The notes: a model not told the origin generated them from the letters alone. Shown: positions 7,987-14,801, counted from the stretch's first letter. The stretch: DNA of 24,847 nt from Treponema sp. (GCA_031268125.1 JAIRXT010000149.1:1-24847); one strand, 5' to 3'. A program made the numbers and translations.

Positions 7987-8652
7987 ATGGACGCACAGGA
8001 AAAAGGTTCTGGGCAGCTTGATGCAGGCGAACAGTTGCCGAAGGACGATTCGGTCAAAGGCAGCGCTGAACTTGTCAAAAGTAATGCGGAATCGGGCAGT
8101 GATAGTCGGCCACGATTTGAAGGCCGTGGCCGGCGGGATGGCCGGGATCGGGACAGGAATCGTGATTCCGCAGACAAGGATTTTGTCGAAAAATTGGTAA
8201 AGCTGAATCGGACAGCCAAGGTTGTCAAAGGCGGCCGTAGATTTTCATTCTCTGCGCTTACGGTTATTGGCGACCGGAAGGGCAATGTAGGGTATGGTTT
8301 TGGTAAGGCCAATGATGTTTCCGAGGCGATTCGTAAAAGTATTGATAAGGCAAAGCGGAATATGGTGAAATTGCCCGTCAAAAACGGAACAATTCCCCAC
8401 GAGATTACCGGTTTTTTCAAGGCTTCCCAGGTTATTCTTAAACCTGCCTGTTCGGGAACAGGGATCATTGCCGGGGGGCCGGTACGGGCAATAATGGAGG
8501 CCGGGGGCGTTACTGATGTGTTAAGCAAGTCTATTGGGGCCTCAAGCCAGTACAATGTGGTCAAAGCAACCTTTAGTGGAATTGGGAGACTTATGGACGC
8601 AAAGACTATTGCCAGAAACCGGGGTAAGTCTCTTAATGAGTTGTGGGGTTAA
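7987..8652 (+). CDS. rpsE: 30S ribosomal protein S5 with long N-terminal extension
   Basis: S5 lies at the mRNA entry and, with S4, affects decoding accuracy. The canonical part begins near residue 65 (DFVEKLVKLNRTAKVVKGGRRF) and includes the double-stranded RNA-binding fold (FGKANDVSEAIRKS) and the second domain with GTGIIAGGPVRAIMEAGG. The protein is 221 residues against about 165-175 in most bacteria. The extra 64 N-terminal residues are hydrophilic and low-complexity, ending in an Arg/Asp-rich run (RRDGRDRDRNRD). The ATG at 7987 has a G-rich ribosome binding site, and no internal start with such a site precedes the conserved part, so the extension is probably translated. Confidence 0.96.
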   Translation: MDAQEKGSGQLDAGEQLPKDDSVKGSAELVKSNAESGSDSRPRFEGRGRRDGRDRDRNRDSADKDFVEKLVKLNRTAKVVKGGRRFSFSALTVIGDRKGNVGYGFGKANDVSEAIRKSIDKAKRNMVKLPVKNGTIPHEITGFFKASQVILKPACSGTGIIAGGPVRAIMEAGGVTDVLSKSIGASSQYNVVKATFSGIGRLMDAKTIARNRGKSLNELWG

Positions 8653-8653
8653 T

Positions 8654-8845
8654 ATGGCGCAGAAAATTCGGATCCGTTTGGTTAGGAGTGTTATAGGTTC
8701 TCTTCCCAAGCAACGGGCAACAGTACGTTCATTAGGCCTGCGAAAAATTGGCTCAGTAAACGAATTGGAAGCAAGCCCTTCGGTACTGGGAATGGTACGG
8801 ACAGTTTTTCACTTGGTTTCCGTTGAGGAGCTTCCGGCCTCCTAG
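8654..8845 (+). CDS. rpmD: 50S ribosomal protein L30
   Basis: L30 is a small large-subunit protein present in many but not all bacteria. The 63-residue product has the family pattern KIRIRLVRSVIG, then RATVRSLGLRKIGS and VRTVFHLVSVEE. The ATG at 8654 starts one base after the rpsE stop. The same frame stays open well upstream inside rpsE, but those residues do not look like L30, so the short form is correct. Confidence 0.95.
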   Translation: MAQKIRIRLVRSVIGSLPKQRATVRSLGLRKIGSVNELEASPSVLGMVRTVFHLVSVEELPAS

Positions 8846-8869
8846 GGAGGGTGGAATGAGGAGATAGGA

Positions 8870-9340
8870 ATGCACGATTTCGATTTACATGCCCCTGAAG
8901 GTTCAAACAGGCGAAAAAGGATACTTGGCCGTGGTCAGGGATCCGGCCGGGGAACCACCTCAGGGAAAGGAAATAAGGGCCAAAAAGCCCGTTCCGGCGG
9001 GAAGACCTATGTTGGTTTTGAAGGGGGCCAAATGCCTCTGTATCGCCGCTTGGCGCAACGGGGTTTTTCTAACTATCCTTTCAAAAAGGACCCGCAGATT
9101 ATTAATCTTGGAGAAATTGAAACGCATTATGAAGCCTTGGAAACGGTAAATCCCGAGACTCTCCTTAAAAAGGGCTTGATAAAGAAGACTGCTCCGGTCA
9201 AAGTACTCGGTGAAGGGACTTTTACCAAGAATCTTACGTTTGCGGTTTCGGCGGTTTCTGCATCCGCCAGAGAAAAGATTGAAAAAGCCGGGGGGTCGGT
9301 TTCTATTAAGGGTGATAAGACGCCTAAGAAGCAGGAATAA
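8870..9340 (+). CDS. rplO: 50S ribosomal protein L15
   Basis: L15 is a late assembly protein with a long basic N-terminal tail. The tail contains the expected glycine/arginine-rich series LGRGQGSGRGTTSGKGNKGQ and RSGGKTYVGFEGGQMPLYRR. The C-terminal globular part follows to residue 156. GAGGAG precedes the ATG. rplO ends 3 bases before secY, the classical arrangement. Confidence 0.97.
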   Translation: MHDFDLHAPEGSNRRKRILGRGQGSGRGTTSGKGNKGQKARSGGKTYVGFEGGQMPLYRRLAQRGFSNYPFKKDPQIINLGEIETHYEALETVNPETLLKKGLIKKTAPVKVLGEGTFTKNLTFAVSAVSASAREKIEKAGGSVSIKGDKTPKKQE

Positions 9341-9343
9341 CGC

Positions 9344-10669
9344 ATGGCTAATCCTTTAATTGGCATTTTTAGAGTAAAGGAATTGCGGGAACGAATCATC
9401 TTTACCGCATTGATGCTGGTGGTTTTCCGTGTTGGAGCGGTACTTCCTATCCCAGGGATCAATGTTCGGGAGCTCTCCGCCTATTTCCTTTCCCAGGCAA
9501 GTTCGGGGAATCCTATCGTTGATTACTTGGATTTCTTTGCGGGCGGCGCTTTTTCAAACTTTTCCGTATTTATGCTTGGAATTATGCCGTACATCAGTAT
9601 GTCGATCATCATGCAGTTGCTTTTGATTGTTTTTCCCGCTCTTAAAAAAATCTCCCAGGAGGATGGCGGCAGGAAGAAAATACAAAGCTATCAGCGGATT
9701 GGAACGGTAGGTGTTTGTATAATTCAGGCTTTCGCTGTTACCCAGTATGCCCGGAGCATCATTCTGAGCGGCGTGAATCTTTTGAATATGGGAATGGTTC
9801 CTTTCAGTATTATCGCCATCATGACGGTTACAACGGGGACGATGTTTCTCATGTGGATTGGTGAACAAATTACCCGGCGGGGCATTGGGAATGGGATTTC
9901 CCTTCTCATTTTTGCCGGCATTGTGGCCAGGCTTCCCCAGGCTCTCTATGAACTGGGAGACAGAGTGCGGAACGGGCTTAATCCCGTGTTTGTGATTGTG
10001 GTTTTTGTGGTCTTTGTGGCGGTGGTGGCCTTGGTAGTGTTTGAGCAGCAAGGACAACGAAAAATCCAGGTCAATTACGCCAAGCGGGTGGTAGGCCGGC
10101 GGATGTATGGCGCTCAAAACACTTACATTCCTTTCAAAATAAACCCATCGGGGGTTATTCCGGTTATTTTTGCCTCCTCGATTCTCACGTTTCCACTGCA
10201 AATTGCTTCTACTATTGGGGCTAACGTGGCTTGGCTTAACGCCGTATCCCGTGCATTGAGTCCCAGGGGGCTTCTTTATAACATTTTGTACGTTCTTCTT
10301 ATCATCTTTTTTGCCTATTTCTATACCCAGGTCAGCCTTAATCCCATTGAAATAGCCAAGCAGATTAGGGAAAACGGCGGCTCCATACCGGGTATTCGGG
10401 CGGAACGGATAGAAGAGTACCTGACTAAGATTCTTAACCGGATTGTCTTGCCCGGTTCTTTATATCTGGCTCTTATTGCGGTTATTCCGACTTTTATTCA
10501 GTGGGCCTTTGATTTTCCCACCTCGATTTCTTATCTTATGGGGGGGACGTCCTTGTTGATACTGGTTGGTGTGGACTTGGATACCATGAGTCAGGTTGAA
10601 GGGCTGCTTAAGATGCACCACCATGAGGGGCTTACCAAGCGCGGCCGGCTTAAAGGGCGAAATTTATAA
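9344..10669 (+). CDS. secY: Preprotein translocase channel subunit SecY
   Basis: SecY is the pore of the Sec translocon in the inner membrane, partnered by SecE and SecG and driven by SecA or the ribosome. The 441-residue protein has about ten hydrophobic segments. The first follows the typical LRERIIFTALMLVVFRVGAVLPIPGI pattern. The plug/TM2 region has the expected NFSVFMLGIMPYISMSI series. The cytosolic loop has QRKIQVNYAKRVVGRRMYG, and the C-terminal part has NPIEIAKQIRENGGSIPGIR and the late EYLTKILNRI. CAGGA overlapping the rplO stop can serve as ribosome binding site. The next gene is rpmJ; adk and map, common after secY elsewhere, are absent. Confidence 0.98.
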   Translation: MANPLIGIFRVKELRERIIFTALMLVVFRVGAVLPIPGINVRELSAYFLSQASSGNPIVDYLDFFAGGAFSNFSVFMLGIMPYISMSIIMQLLLIVFPALKKISQEDGGRKKIQSYQRIGTVGVCIIQAFAVTQYARSIILSGVNLLNMGMVPFSIIAIMTVTTGTMFLMWIGEQITRRGIGNGISLLIFAGIVARLPQALYELGDRVRNGLNPVFVIVVFVVFVAVVALVVFEQQGQRKIQVNYAKRVVGRRMYGAQNTYIPFKINPSGVIPVIFASSILTFPLQIASTIGANVAWLNAVSRALSPRGLLYNILYVLLIIFFAYFYTQVSLNPIEIAKQIRENGGSIPGIRAERIEEYLTKILNRIVLPGSLYLALIAVIPTFIQWAFDFPTSISYLMGGTSLLILVGVDLDTMSQVEGLLKMHHHEGLTKRGRLKGRNL

Positions 10670-10689
10670 TGGCTTGAAGGGTTTCCCAA

Positions 10690-10718
10690 TTGACGGACTG
10701 GGAAAAATTCGATATAGT
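10690..10718 (+). promoter_or_regulatory. Predicted sigma-70-type promoter for the rpmJ-rplQ segment
   Basis: TTGACG at 10690-10695 and TATAGT at 10713-10718 are separated by 17 bases, close to the TTGACA-17-TATAAT consensus. A start near 10725 would give a leader of about 60 bases before rpmJ. The -35 hexamer lies in the loop and right-arm approach of a 7-bp inverted repeat (TTTCCCA at 10682-10688, TGGGAAA at 10699-10705), which could be an operator or chance. The 116-base gap is the widest in the ribosomal cluster, in keeping with a secondary promoter. Confidence 0.65.
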
Positions 10719-10785
10719 AGGTAGTTACTCGTAAATTTGCGGGCCCGTGGTTTTGCGGGGATAACACATAGAAGGGAGTGTATGG

Positions 10786-10899
10786 ATGAAAGTCCGGACC
10801 AGTGTGAAGCCAATTTGTGATAAATGCAAGGTTATCAAACGAAATGGTATTATCCGTATCATTTGTCAGAATCCTAAGCATAAGCAGAAACAGGGGTAA
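10786..10899 (+). CDS. rpmJ: 50S ribosomal protein L36, zinc-binding type
   Basis: L36 is the smallest large-subunit protein, a single zinc-ribbon bridging 23S helices. Translation from the ATG at 10786 gives 37 residues, starting MKVRTSVKPICDKCKVIKR and ending in KHKQKQG. The metal ligands Cys11, Cys14, Cys27 and His32 are all present, making it the C+ form. GAAGGGAG at 10771-10778 is the ribosome binding site. An earlier ATG at 10782 is out of frame. rpsM follows after 3 bases. Confidence 0.97.
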   Translation: MKVRTSVKPICDKCKVIKRNGIIRIICQNPKHKQKQG

Positions 10900-10902
10900 T
10901 TT

Positions 10903-11268
10903 ATGGCGCGTCTTGTAGGGGTAGACCTTCCAAATAAGCATACCAATATTGCGTTGACCTATATTTATGGTATTGGCCGCTCCAGTGCCGATGTCATTTG
11001 TGAAAAGGCAAAAATTGACCCCATGCGGAAGATCAATGAGCTGTCCCAGGAAGAGCTGAACGATCTGCGGCAGATTATCGAAGGGGAATATAAGGTAGAA
11101 GGGCGCCTTCGTACTGAAATTGCCTTGAATATTAAGCGTCTAATGGATATTGGGTGTTACCGGGGGCTTCGGCACCGGAAAGGGCTGCCTCTCCGGGGTC
11201 AGCGGACCAGGACCAATGCACGTACGCGCAAAGGCAAAAAGAAGACGGTTGCCGGGAAGAAGAAATAG
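10903..11268 (+). CDS. rpsM: 30S ribosomal protein S13
   Basis: S13 is a head protein that contacts the P-site tRNA through its basic tail and bridges to the large subunit. The 121 residues start with MARLVGVDLPNKHTNIALTYIYGIGRSSA. That stretch, named here only in part, is the family N-terminus, with the helix-two-turns-helix motif following. The C-terminal basic tail GQRTRTNARTRKGKKKTV is complete. It starts 3 bases after rpmJ. In E. coli the S4 repressor acts in the leader before rpsM; here that place is occupied by rpmJ. Confidence 0.97.
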   Translation: MARLVGVDLPNKHTNIALTYIYGIGRSSADVICEKAKIDPMRKINELSQEELNDLRQIIEGEYKVEGRLRTEIALNIKRLMDIGCYRGLRHRKGLPLRGQRTRTNARTRKGKKKTVAGKKK

Positions 11269-11288
11269 CAGACTGAGCGGTTCGGAAT

Positions 11289-11305
11289 GTCGTGCCCGGC
11301 ACGAC
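11289..11305 (+). promoter_or_regulatory. Perfect hairpin in the rpsM-rpsK spacer
   Basis: GTCGTGC (11289-11295) and GCACGAC (11299-11305) form a perfect 7-bp stem with a CCG loop, 18 bases before the rpsK ribosome binding site. No T-run follows, so it is not a classical terminator. It may be a processing site, a transcript stabiliser or a protein-binding element; the sequence alone does not decide. Confidence 0.55.
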
Positions 11306-11333
11306 GGTTGGATCCTTGGTTACGGAGGATAAA

Positions 11334-11717
11334 GTGGCTGCTAATACTAAGAAGCGAAAAGAGAAAAAGTCTGTTTATGAGGGGAATGTATATATTCAGG
11401 CTACGTTCAACAATACGATCGTTACTATTACCGATCTTATGGGAAATGCGGTTTCTTGGGCCAGTTCCGGCGGGCTCCAGTTTAGGGGAGCCAAGAAATC
11501 TACTCCCTTTGCGGCACAGACGGTAACGGAGACCGCTGCACAAAAGGCCATGCAGGCGGGTCTGCGGGAAGTGCATGTGTATGTTAAGGGGCCGGGGATA
11601 GGCCGGGAATCGGCAATTCGGCAATTAGGGGTATTGGGTATTAAGGTGAAGTCCATTAATGACGTAACACCGATTCCGCATAATGGCTGCCGGCCGCGGA
11701 AAGCCCGCCGCATGTAA
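11334..11717 (+). CDS. rpsK: 30S ribosomal protein S11
   Basis: S11 lies on the platform near the E-site and the anti-Shine-Dalgarno region. I use the GTG at 11334, giving 127 residues as in the family. GGAGG at 11324-11328 is 5 bases upstream, and the frame upstream of it does not resemble S11. Family blocks are NVYIQATFNNTIVTITD, GGLQFRGAKKSTPFAA, KGPGIGRESAIRQL and the C-terminal DVTPIPHNGCRPRKARR. The 65-base spacer from rpsM holds a perfect hairpin. Confidence 0.96.
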   Translation: MAANTKKRKEKKSVYEGNVYIQATFNNTIVTITDLMGNAVSWASSGGLQFRGAKKSTPFAAQTVTETAAQKAMQAGLREVHVYVKGPGIGRESAIRQLGVLGIKVKSINDVTPIPHNGCRPRKARRM

Positions 11718-11740
11718 GCCCAAGGGGGAAAAGGAATACT

Positions 11741-12376
11741 ATGGCTAGATATACTGGGCCGGTGTGCCGTTTGTGCCGGGTAGAGCAAAAAAAACTGATG
11801 CTTAAAGGGGATCGTTGCAAGAGCGATAAGTGTCCCATTAATAGAAAACGCCCTGCGCCGGGAAAGGATCCCAAGAGTCGTGCAGGGAAGCGTTCCGATT
11901 ATGGTATTCAGCTTCGGGAAAAGCAGAAGCTTAAGAGAATTTATGGAATGCAGGAGAAACAATTCAGTTTGTTTTTTGAACGGGCGCTTCGCATGACCGG
12001 TATTACCGGAGAGAATCTTTTTGTACTTTTGGAACGCCGTTTGGATAATGTGGTGTACCGGCTGCGTCTTGCTACTTCACGGAGTCAGGCCCGGCAGGTG
12101 GTGCTTCACGGTCATGTTGCGGTGAATGGGAGAAGAGTTAATGTTCCTTCCTATCTGATAAAACCCGAAGATGAAATTTCTATTGTTGAATCCAGTAGGA
12201 GTCTTGTGATTTTCAAAGATGCTTTGAAGGAGTATGGCAGATCCGGAGTAATGCCTTGGCTTCAGTTGGACCCCGATACTTTGAAGGGTAAGTTCCTTGC
12301 CGCCCCGCGCCGTAGCGATATTACTGATTTGGCGGACATCAAGGAACAGATGATTGTCGAATTATATTCTAAATAA
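11741..12376 (+). CDS. rpsD: 30S ribosomal protein S4, zinc-binding form
   Basis: S4 initiates 16S 5'-domain assembly and affects accuracy with S5; in E. coli it represses the alpha operon. The 211-residue protein carries the N-terminal zinc-knuckle pattern of C+ S4 proteins (Cys9, Cys12, Cys26, Cys31). It also has the S4 RNA-binding domain at about 105-165, with LERRLDNVVYRLRLATSRSQARQ. The usual ending QMIVELYSK is intact. AAAAGGA precedes the ATG. The stop lies 9 bases before the chosen rpoA start. Confidence 0.98.
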   Translation: MARYTGPVCRLCRVEQKKLMLKGDRCKSDKCPINRKRPAPGKDPKSRAGKRSDYGIQLREKQKLKRIYGMQEKQFSLFFERALRMTGITGENLFVLLERRLDNVVYRLRLATSRSQARQVVLHGHVAVNGRRVNVPSYLIKPEDEISIVESSRSLVIFKDALKEYGRSGVMPWLQLDPDTLKGKFLAAPRRSDITDLADIKEQMIVELYSK

Positions 12377-12385
12377 GGAGTGCCT

Positions 12386-13441
12386 ATGGCCCGGAAGAAC
12401 CTTCTTAAAGGATTCAAGCGCCCCAAAGGTATTACCTATGAGCATGGCGAATTAAAACAGCATTATGGAAAATTTACCGCATCTCCGTTTGAACCGGGGT
12501 TTGGTACTACAGTTGGTAATACTCTTCGCAGGGTCCTTCTTTCGTCGATTGAGGGATATGCTATCACGGCGATTAAGGTAACATCTTATAACGAAGCGGG
12601 AACCGCCCATATGGTGTCCAGCGAGTTTGAGATTATCCCCAACGTGGTCGAAGATACACTGGAAGTAATTAACAATCTTAAACAGATCCGCTTGAAGCTT
12701 CCTGATGATATGGAGCAGGACATCGTTCTTTATGAATGGTCCGGTAAAGGGGAAATTAAGAGCGATGATTTTGCCCGGACCGGGCAGGTTGAAGTCTTGA
12801 GTACCGGCCGACATGTAATGACGCTGATGGATAATGCCAAGTTGGAGATAGAAATCCAGATTGATCTTGGGCGGGGTTATGTGCCTTCCGAGGTGAATGA
12901 GCGTTATGTGGATATAATTGGCACTATCCCCCTGGATGCGATTTTCTCTCCGGTTAAGAAGGTAAAGTACGCGGTAGAACCTACGCGTGTGGGACAGCGC
13001 AGTGATTACGATAAGCTTATACTTGAAATTTGGACCGATGGTACTATAAGGCCGGATGATGCCTTGGCGGAAGCGGCAAAAGTCGCCAAGGATCATTTTT
13101 CGGTTTTTATCAATTTTGACGAAAACAGTCTTGGTGTCGATGATGATTTTGATGAAGATGATGAGCGGGTGCGTCAGATTCTTAATACGCCGGTAGAGGA
13201 ATTGGAGCTTTCTGTTCGTTCTTCCAATTGTCTTAAAAACGCGAACATCAAAACTATCGGGGAATTGACGCGGAAGACCGAGGACGATATCGCCAAAACC
13301 CGGAATTTTGGAAAAAAATCCCTTCAAGAGATCAAGGAAAAACTTAAAGAGTGGAACTTGAATCTGGGGATTACGGATATAAATCAGTTAAAGAACGCAG
13401 TACGCGTTGCCCCTCATAAGGAAGTAGAAGATGAAACATAG
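12386..13441 (+). CDS. rpoA: DNA-directed RNA polymerase alpha subunit
   Basis: Alpha dimerises to nucleate the polymerase core, and its C-terminal domain contacts UP elements and activators. I take the ATG at 12386 (351 residues), because AAGGAG at 12375-12380 lies 5 bases upstream; the in-frame GTG at 12380 would overlap that site. The N-terminal domain has FEPGFGTTVGNTLRRVLLSS, the dimer region. The C-terminal helix-hairpin-helix domain is at about 265-330 (VRSSNCLKNANIKTIGELT, then NFGKKSLQEIKEKL). An acidic linker (DDDFDEDDE) separates them. The 3' end overlaps rplQ by 11 bases. Confidence 0.98.
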   Translation: MARKNLLKGFKRPKGITYEHGELKQHYGKFTASPFEPGFGTTVGNTLRRVLLSSIEGYAITAIKVTSYNEAGTAHMVSSEFEIIPNVVEDTLEVINNLKQIRLKLPDDMEQDIVLYEWSGKGEIKSDDFARTGQVEVLSTGRHVMTLMDNAKLEIEIQIDLGRGYVPSEVNERYVDIIGTIPLDAIFSPVKKVKYAVEPTRVGQRSDYDKLILEIWTDGTIRPDDALAEAAKVAKDHFSVFINFDENSLGVDDDFDEDDERVRQILNTPVEELELSVRSSNCLKNANIKTIGELTRKTEDDIAKTRNFGKKSLQEIKEKLKEWNLNLGITDINQLKNAVRVAPHKEVEDET

Positions 13442-13916
13442 GAGAGGGTTTAATCCCCTTGAGCGGACTTCCGCACATCGTAAAGCGCTTCATCGCAGTA
13501 TGGTAACATCCCTTTTTAACTATGAGCGGATTAGGACTACAAAGGCGAAGGCATTGGAAATCCGGCGTAGTGCAGAAAAGCTTATTACCCGGGCCAAGGT
13601 GGATTCTGTTCACAATCGCCGTATAGTTTCCAGTCGGCTTTTTAATGAGGGTGTGGTTGCGAAATTGTTTACTGATATTGCCCCTCGTATGAAAGATCGG
13701 CTTGGCGGCTATACTCGGGTCATCAAGCTTGGTGAACGGGCAGGAGATGCCGCTGAAATGGTTATTCTGGAGCTGGTTGATTATAAACTGGATACAGAGG
13801 GGACGGATAAAAAGGGGAAAAAGACCGTTAAAACGGTATCGAATAAAAGGCCCCCGAAAGATGAGGGCGGAAAGGGCGGCAAGAAAGAGAAGTCCAAGGC
13901 CGTCCAAAAAGCCTGA
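13431..13916 (+). CDS. rplQ: 50S ribosomal protein L17 with basic C-terminal tail
   Basis: L17 lies near the exit tunnel of the large subunit. The family N-terminus MKHRRGFNPLERTSAHRKAL is complete, followed by RTTKAKALEIRRSAEKLIT and YTRVIKLGERAGDAAEMVILEL. The conserved part ends near residue 123. About 38 further residues form a lysine-rich, low-complexity tail (KKGKKTVKTV, then GGKGGKKEKSK). Tails of varied length are known in this family, but this one is long relative to the 127-residue E. coli protein. The ATG lies inside the end of rpoA, so translation is probably coupled. Confidence 0.96.
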   Translation: MKHRRGFNPLERTSAHRKALHRSMVTSLFNYERIRTTKAKALEIRRSAEKLITRAKVDSVHNRRIVSSRLFNEGVVAKLFTDIAPRMKDRLGGYTRVIKLGERAGDAAEMVILELVDYKLDTEGTDKKGKKTVKTVSNKRPPKDEGGKGGKKEKSKAVQKA

Positions 13917-13932
13917 ATAGAGGGGGAAGGAA

Positions 13933-14121
13933 ATGTCAAAAGCGCACAGGGGTAAGGGTATCCGTTCGCTGGGATTTCATGGCCGGGGGGAATGCCCGGT
14001 GTGTAAGCGAAACAATGTAAAGGTTTTGTATGAACATGAATCCGGCGGGACAAAGGTAAAACTCTGCAAGGTCTGCCGGGCAGCGGTAAAACACGGCAAA
14101 AGAAGTATAGCCCACGATTAA
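13933..14121 (+). CDS. Small zinc-ribbon-like protein closing the ribosomal operon, unidentified
   Basis: I do not recognise this 62-residue protein as a named ribosomal protein. It has two CxxC pairs, ECPVCKRNN (Cys21, Cys24) and KLCKVCRAA (Cys45, Cys48), 20 residues apart, an arrangement suited to one zinc ion. It is strongly basic at both ends (KAHRGKGIR; KHGKRSIAHD). GGGGGAAGGA gives a strong ribosome binding site, and it starts 16 bases after rplQ on the same strand, so it should be co-transcribed with ribosomal genes. Size, charge and metal motif fit a ribosome-associated or rRNA-binding protein; that is inference. It does not show the L28, L32 or L33 signatures. Confidence 0.8.
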   Translation: MSKAHRGKGIRSLGFHGRGECPVCKRNNVKVLYEHESGGTKVKLCKVCRAAVKHGKRSIAHD

Positions 14122-14129
14122 TTTTCAAA

Positions 14130-14460
14130 TCGCTTATATGGGCTTTATGGATCTTTTTGAATTGGTGCGGGTGGGTTTATCCCGATACCCGTATTCAGTT
14201 GTGTTGTTCATGTGGTTTGTGATTTCATCCGGTTCGTTTCGTACAAGAATTTGAAAAAGCTTTGCGCCGGTTTTAGGATAATTTGTTTATATCCCCGCGG
14301 GGAAAGCGGATCGGGATATGTTTGAAGTATTCGGCGCAACCAGGAATACCAAATACCTGATAATACGCCAGTCAATGGAATACCCGGCGGGATGATCTGT
14401 GTCATTTTGTCAAGTATCCCTTTGAGATACGCCGTACGATTTACACGACTAATAGGCGCA
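14130..14460 (+). pseudogene. Decayed IS256/Mutator-family transposase fragment
   Basis: No open frame spans this stretch, but + strand translation in switching frames rebuilds the C-terminal half of an IS256-type transposase. The segments are VYPDTRIQLC (14175-14204), then CVVH and FVSYKNLKKLCA (14200-14268, next frame). A third frame gives FVYIPAGKADRDMFEVF to KYLIIRQS (14282-14374), and a fourth gives WNTRRDDLCHFVKYPFEIRR through IYTTN (14376-14453). The YP.EIRR.IYTTN motif, with the preceding KYP-like and C-V-H motifs in correct order, is characteristic of the family. After 14453 the similarity fades. It is a non-functional relic: at least three frameshifts and no N-terminal half. It begins almost directly after the ribosomal operon. 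Confidence 0.8.
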
Positions 14461-14578
14461 GTTTGTGCGCTTCTCAATTTAATATTTTTTTCTTTTCTCA
14501 ACAAAACTTGGGAACGTCTTTAATTCCAGATCAGCATCATTCAGGATAATATGACTATCCAAAAAATGCTTAAGATCG

Positions 14579-14614
14579 AGGCTTTCCCAAAACTTCAGTT
14601 TTTGGGAGATGCCT
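14579..14614. repeat. Imperfect palindrome with CCCAAAAC core
   Basis: AGGC...TCCCAAAAC pairs with GTTTTTGGGA...GCCT (arms about 14579-14593 and 14598-14614, small bulges) around a short loop. It shares its CCCAAAAC/GTTTTGGG core with a second palindrome at 14670-14704. It could be a dispersed intergenic palindrome or a terminator-like structure. No coding potential was seen here. Confidence 0.6.
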
Positions 14615-14637
14615 GTCCAGCTACCCTGATTTTAATA

Positions 14638-14665
14638 GAAAAGGCGGGTTTTAGACCGTTTTTTC
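14638..14665 (+). terminator. Possible hairpin terminator with a T6 arm
   Basis: GAAAAGGCGG (14638-14647) pairs with CCGTTTTTTC (14656-14665) over ten positions, including two G-T wobbles, with an 8-base loop. The T-run lies within the right arm rather than after it, so termination is only possible. It lies about 500 bases after the last ribosomal operon gene; no better terminator is visible closer to that gene. Confidence 0.35.
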
Positions 14666-14669
14666 GGAA

Positions 14670-14704
14670 GCCGATCCCAAAACTAACCGAGTTTTGGGAT
14701 TGGC
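14670..14704. repeat. 14-bp palindrome, CCCAAAAC family
   Basis: GCCGATCCCAAAAC (14670-14683) and GTTTTGGGATTGGC (14691-14704) pair over 14 positions with one G-T wobble, around the loop TAACCGA. The core matches the palindrome at 14579-14614, so these look like two members of a repeat type. AT-rich sequence without a recognised feature follows to 14791. Confidence 0.65.
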
Positions 14705-14791
14705 TCGATCATGATTTTTTTAATGCGTTTTATTGCCTGATGAATCGTTGTTGGTGATTGTTGCTTTTTTGCCACAAAAGGCAATTTATAT

Positions 14792-14801
14792 GTGCCCCCC
14801 T
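14792..14801. repeat. Left direct repeat (target-site duplication)
   Basis: GTGCCCCCCT directly abuts the left terminal inverted repeat of the element at 14802-15117. It matches GTGCCCCCT at 15118-15126 except for one extra C in the C-run. Same-orientation copies touching both ends are what transposition leaves behind. Confidence 0.7.

Noticed and set aside
12380..12385. GTG start for rpoA
   Set aside because: The GTG overlaps the AAGGAG that serves the ATG at 12386.
14208..14504. A 98-residue minus-strand open frame in the rplQ-proB spacer
   Set aside because: It starts with TTG, has no ribosome binding site, and lies antisense to the transposase relic whose motifs are on the + strand.
14551..14757. 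A 68-residue + strand open frame
   Set aside because: It spans the three hairpins, has no ribosome binding site and no recognisable motif.
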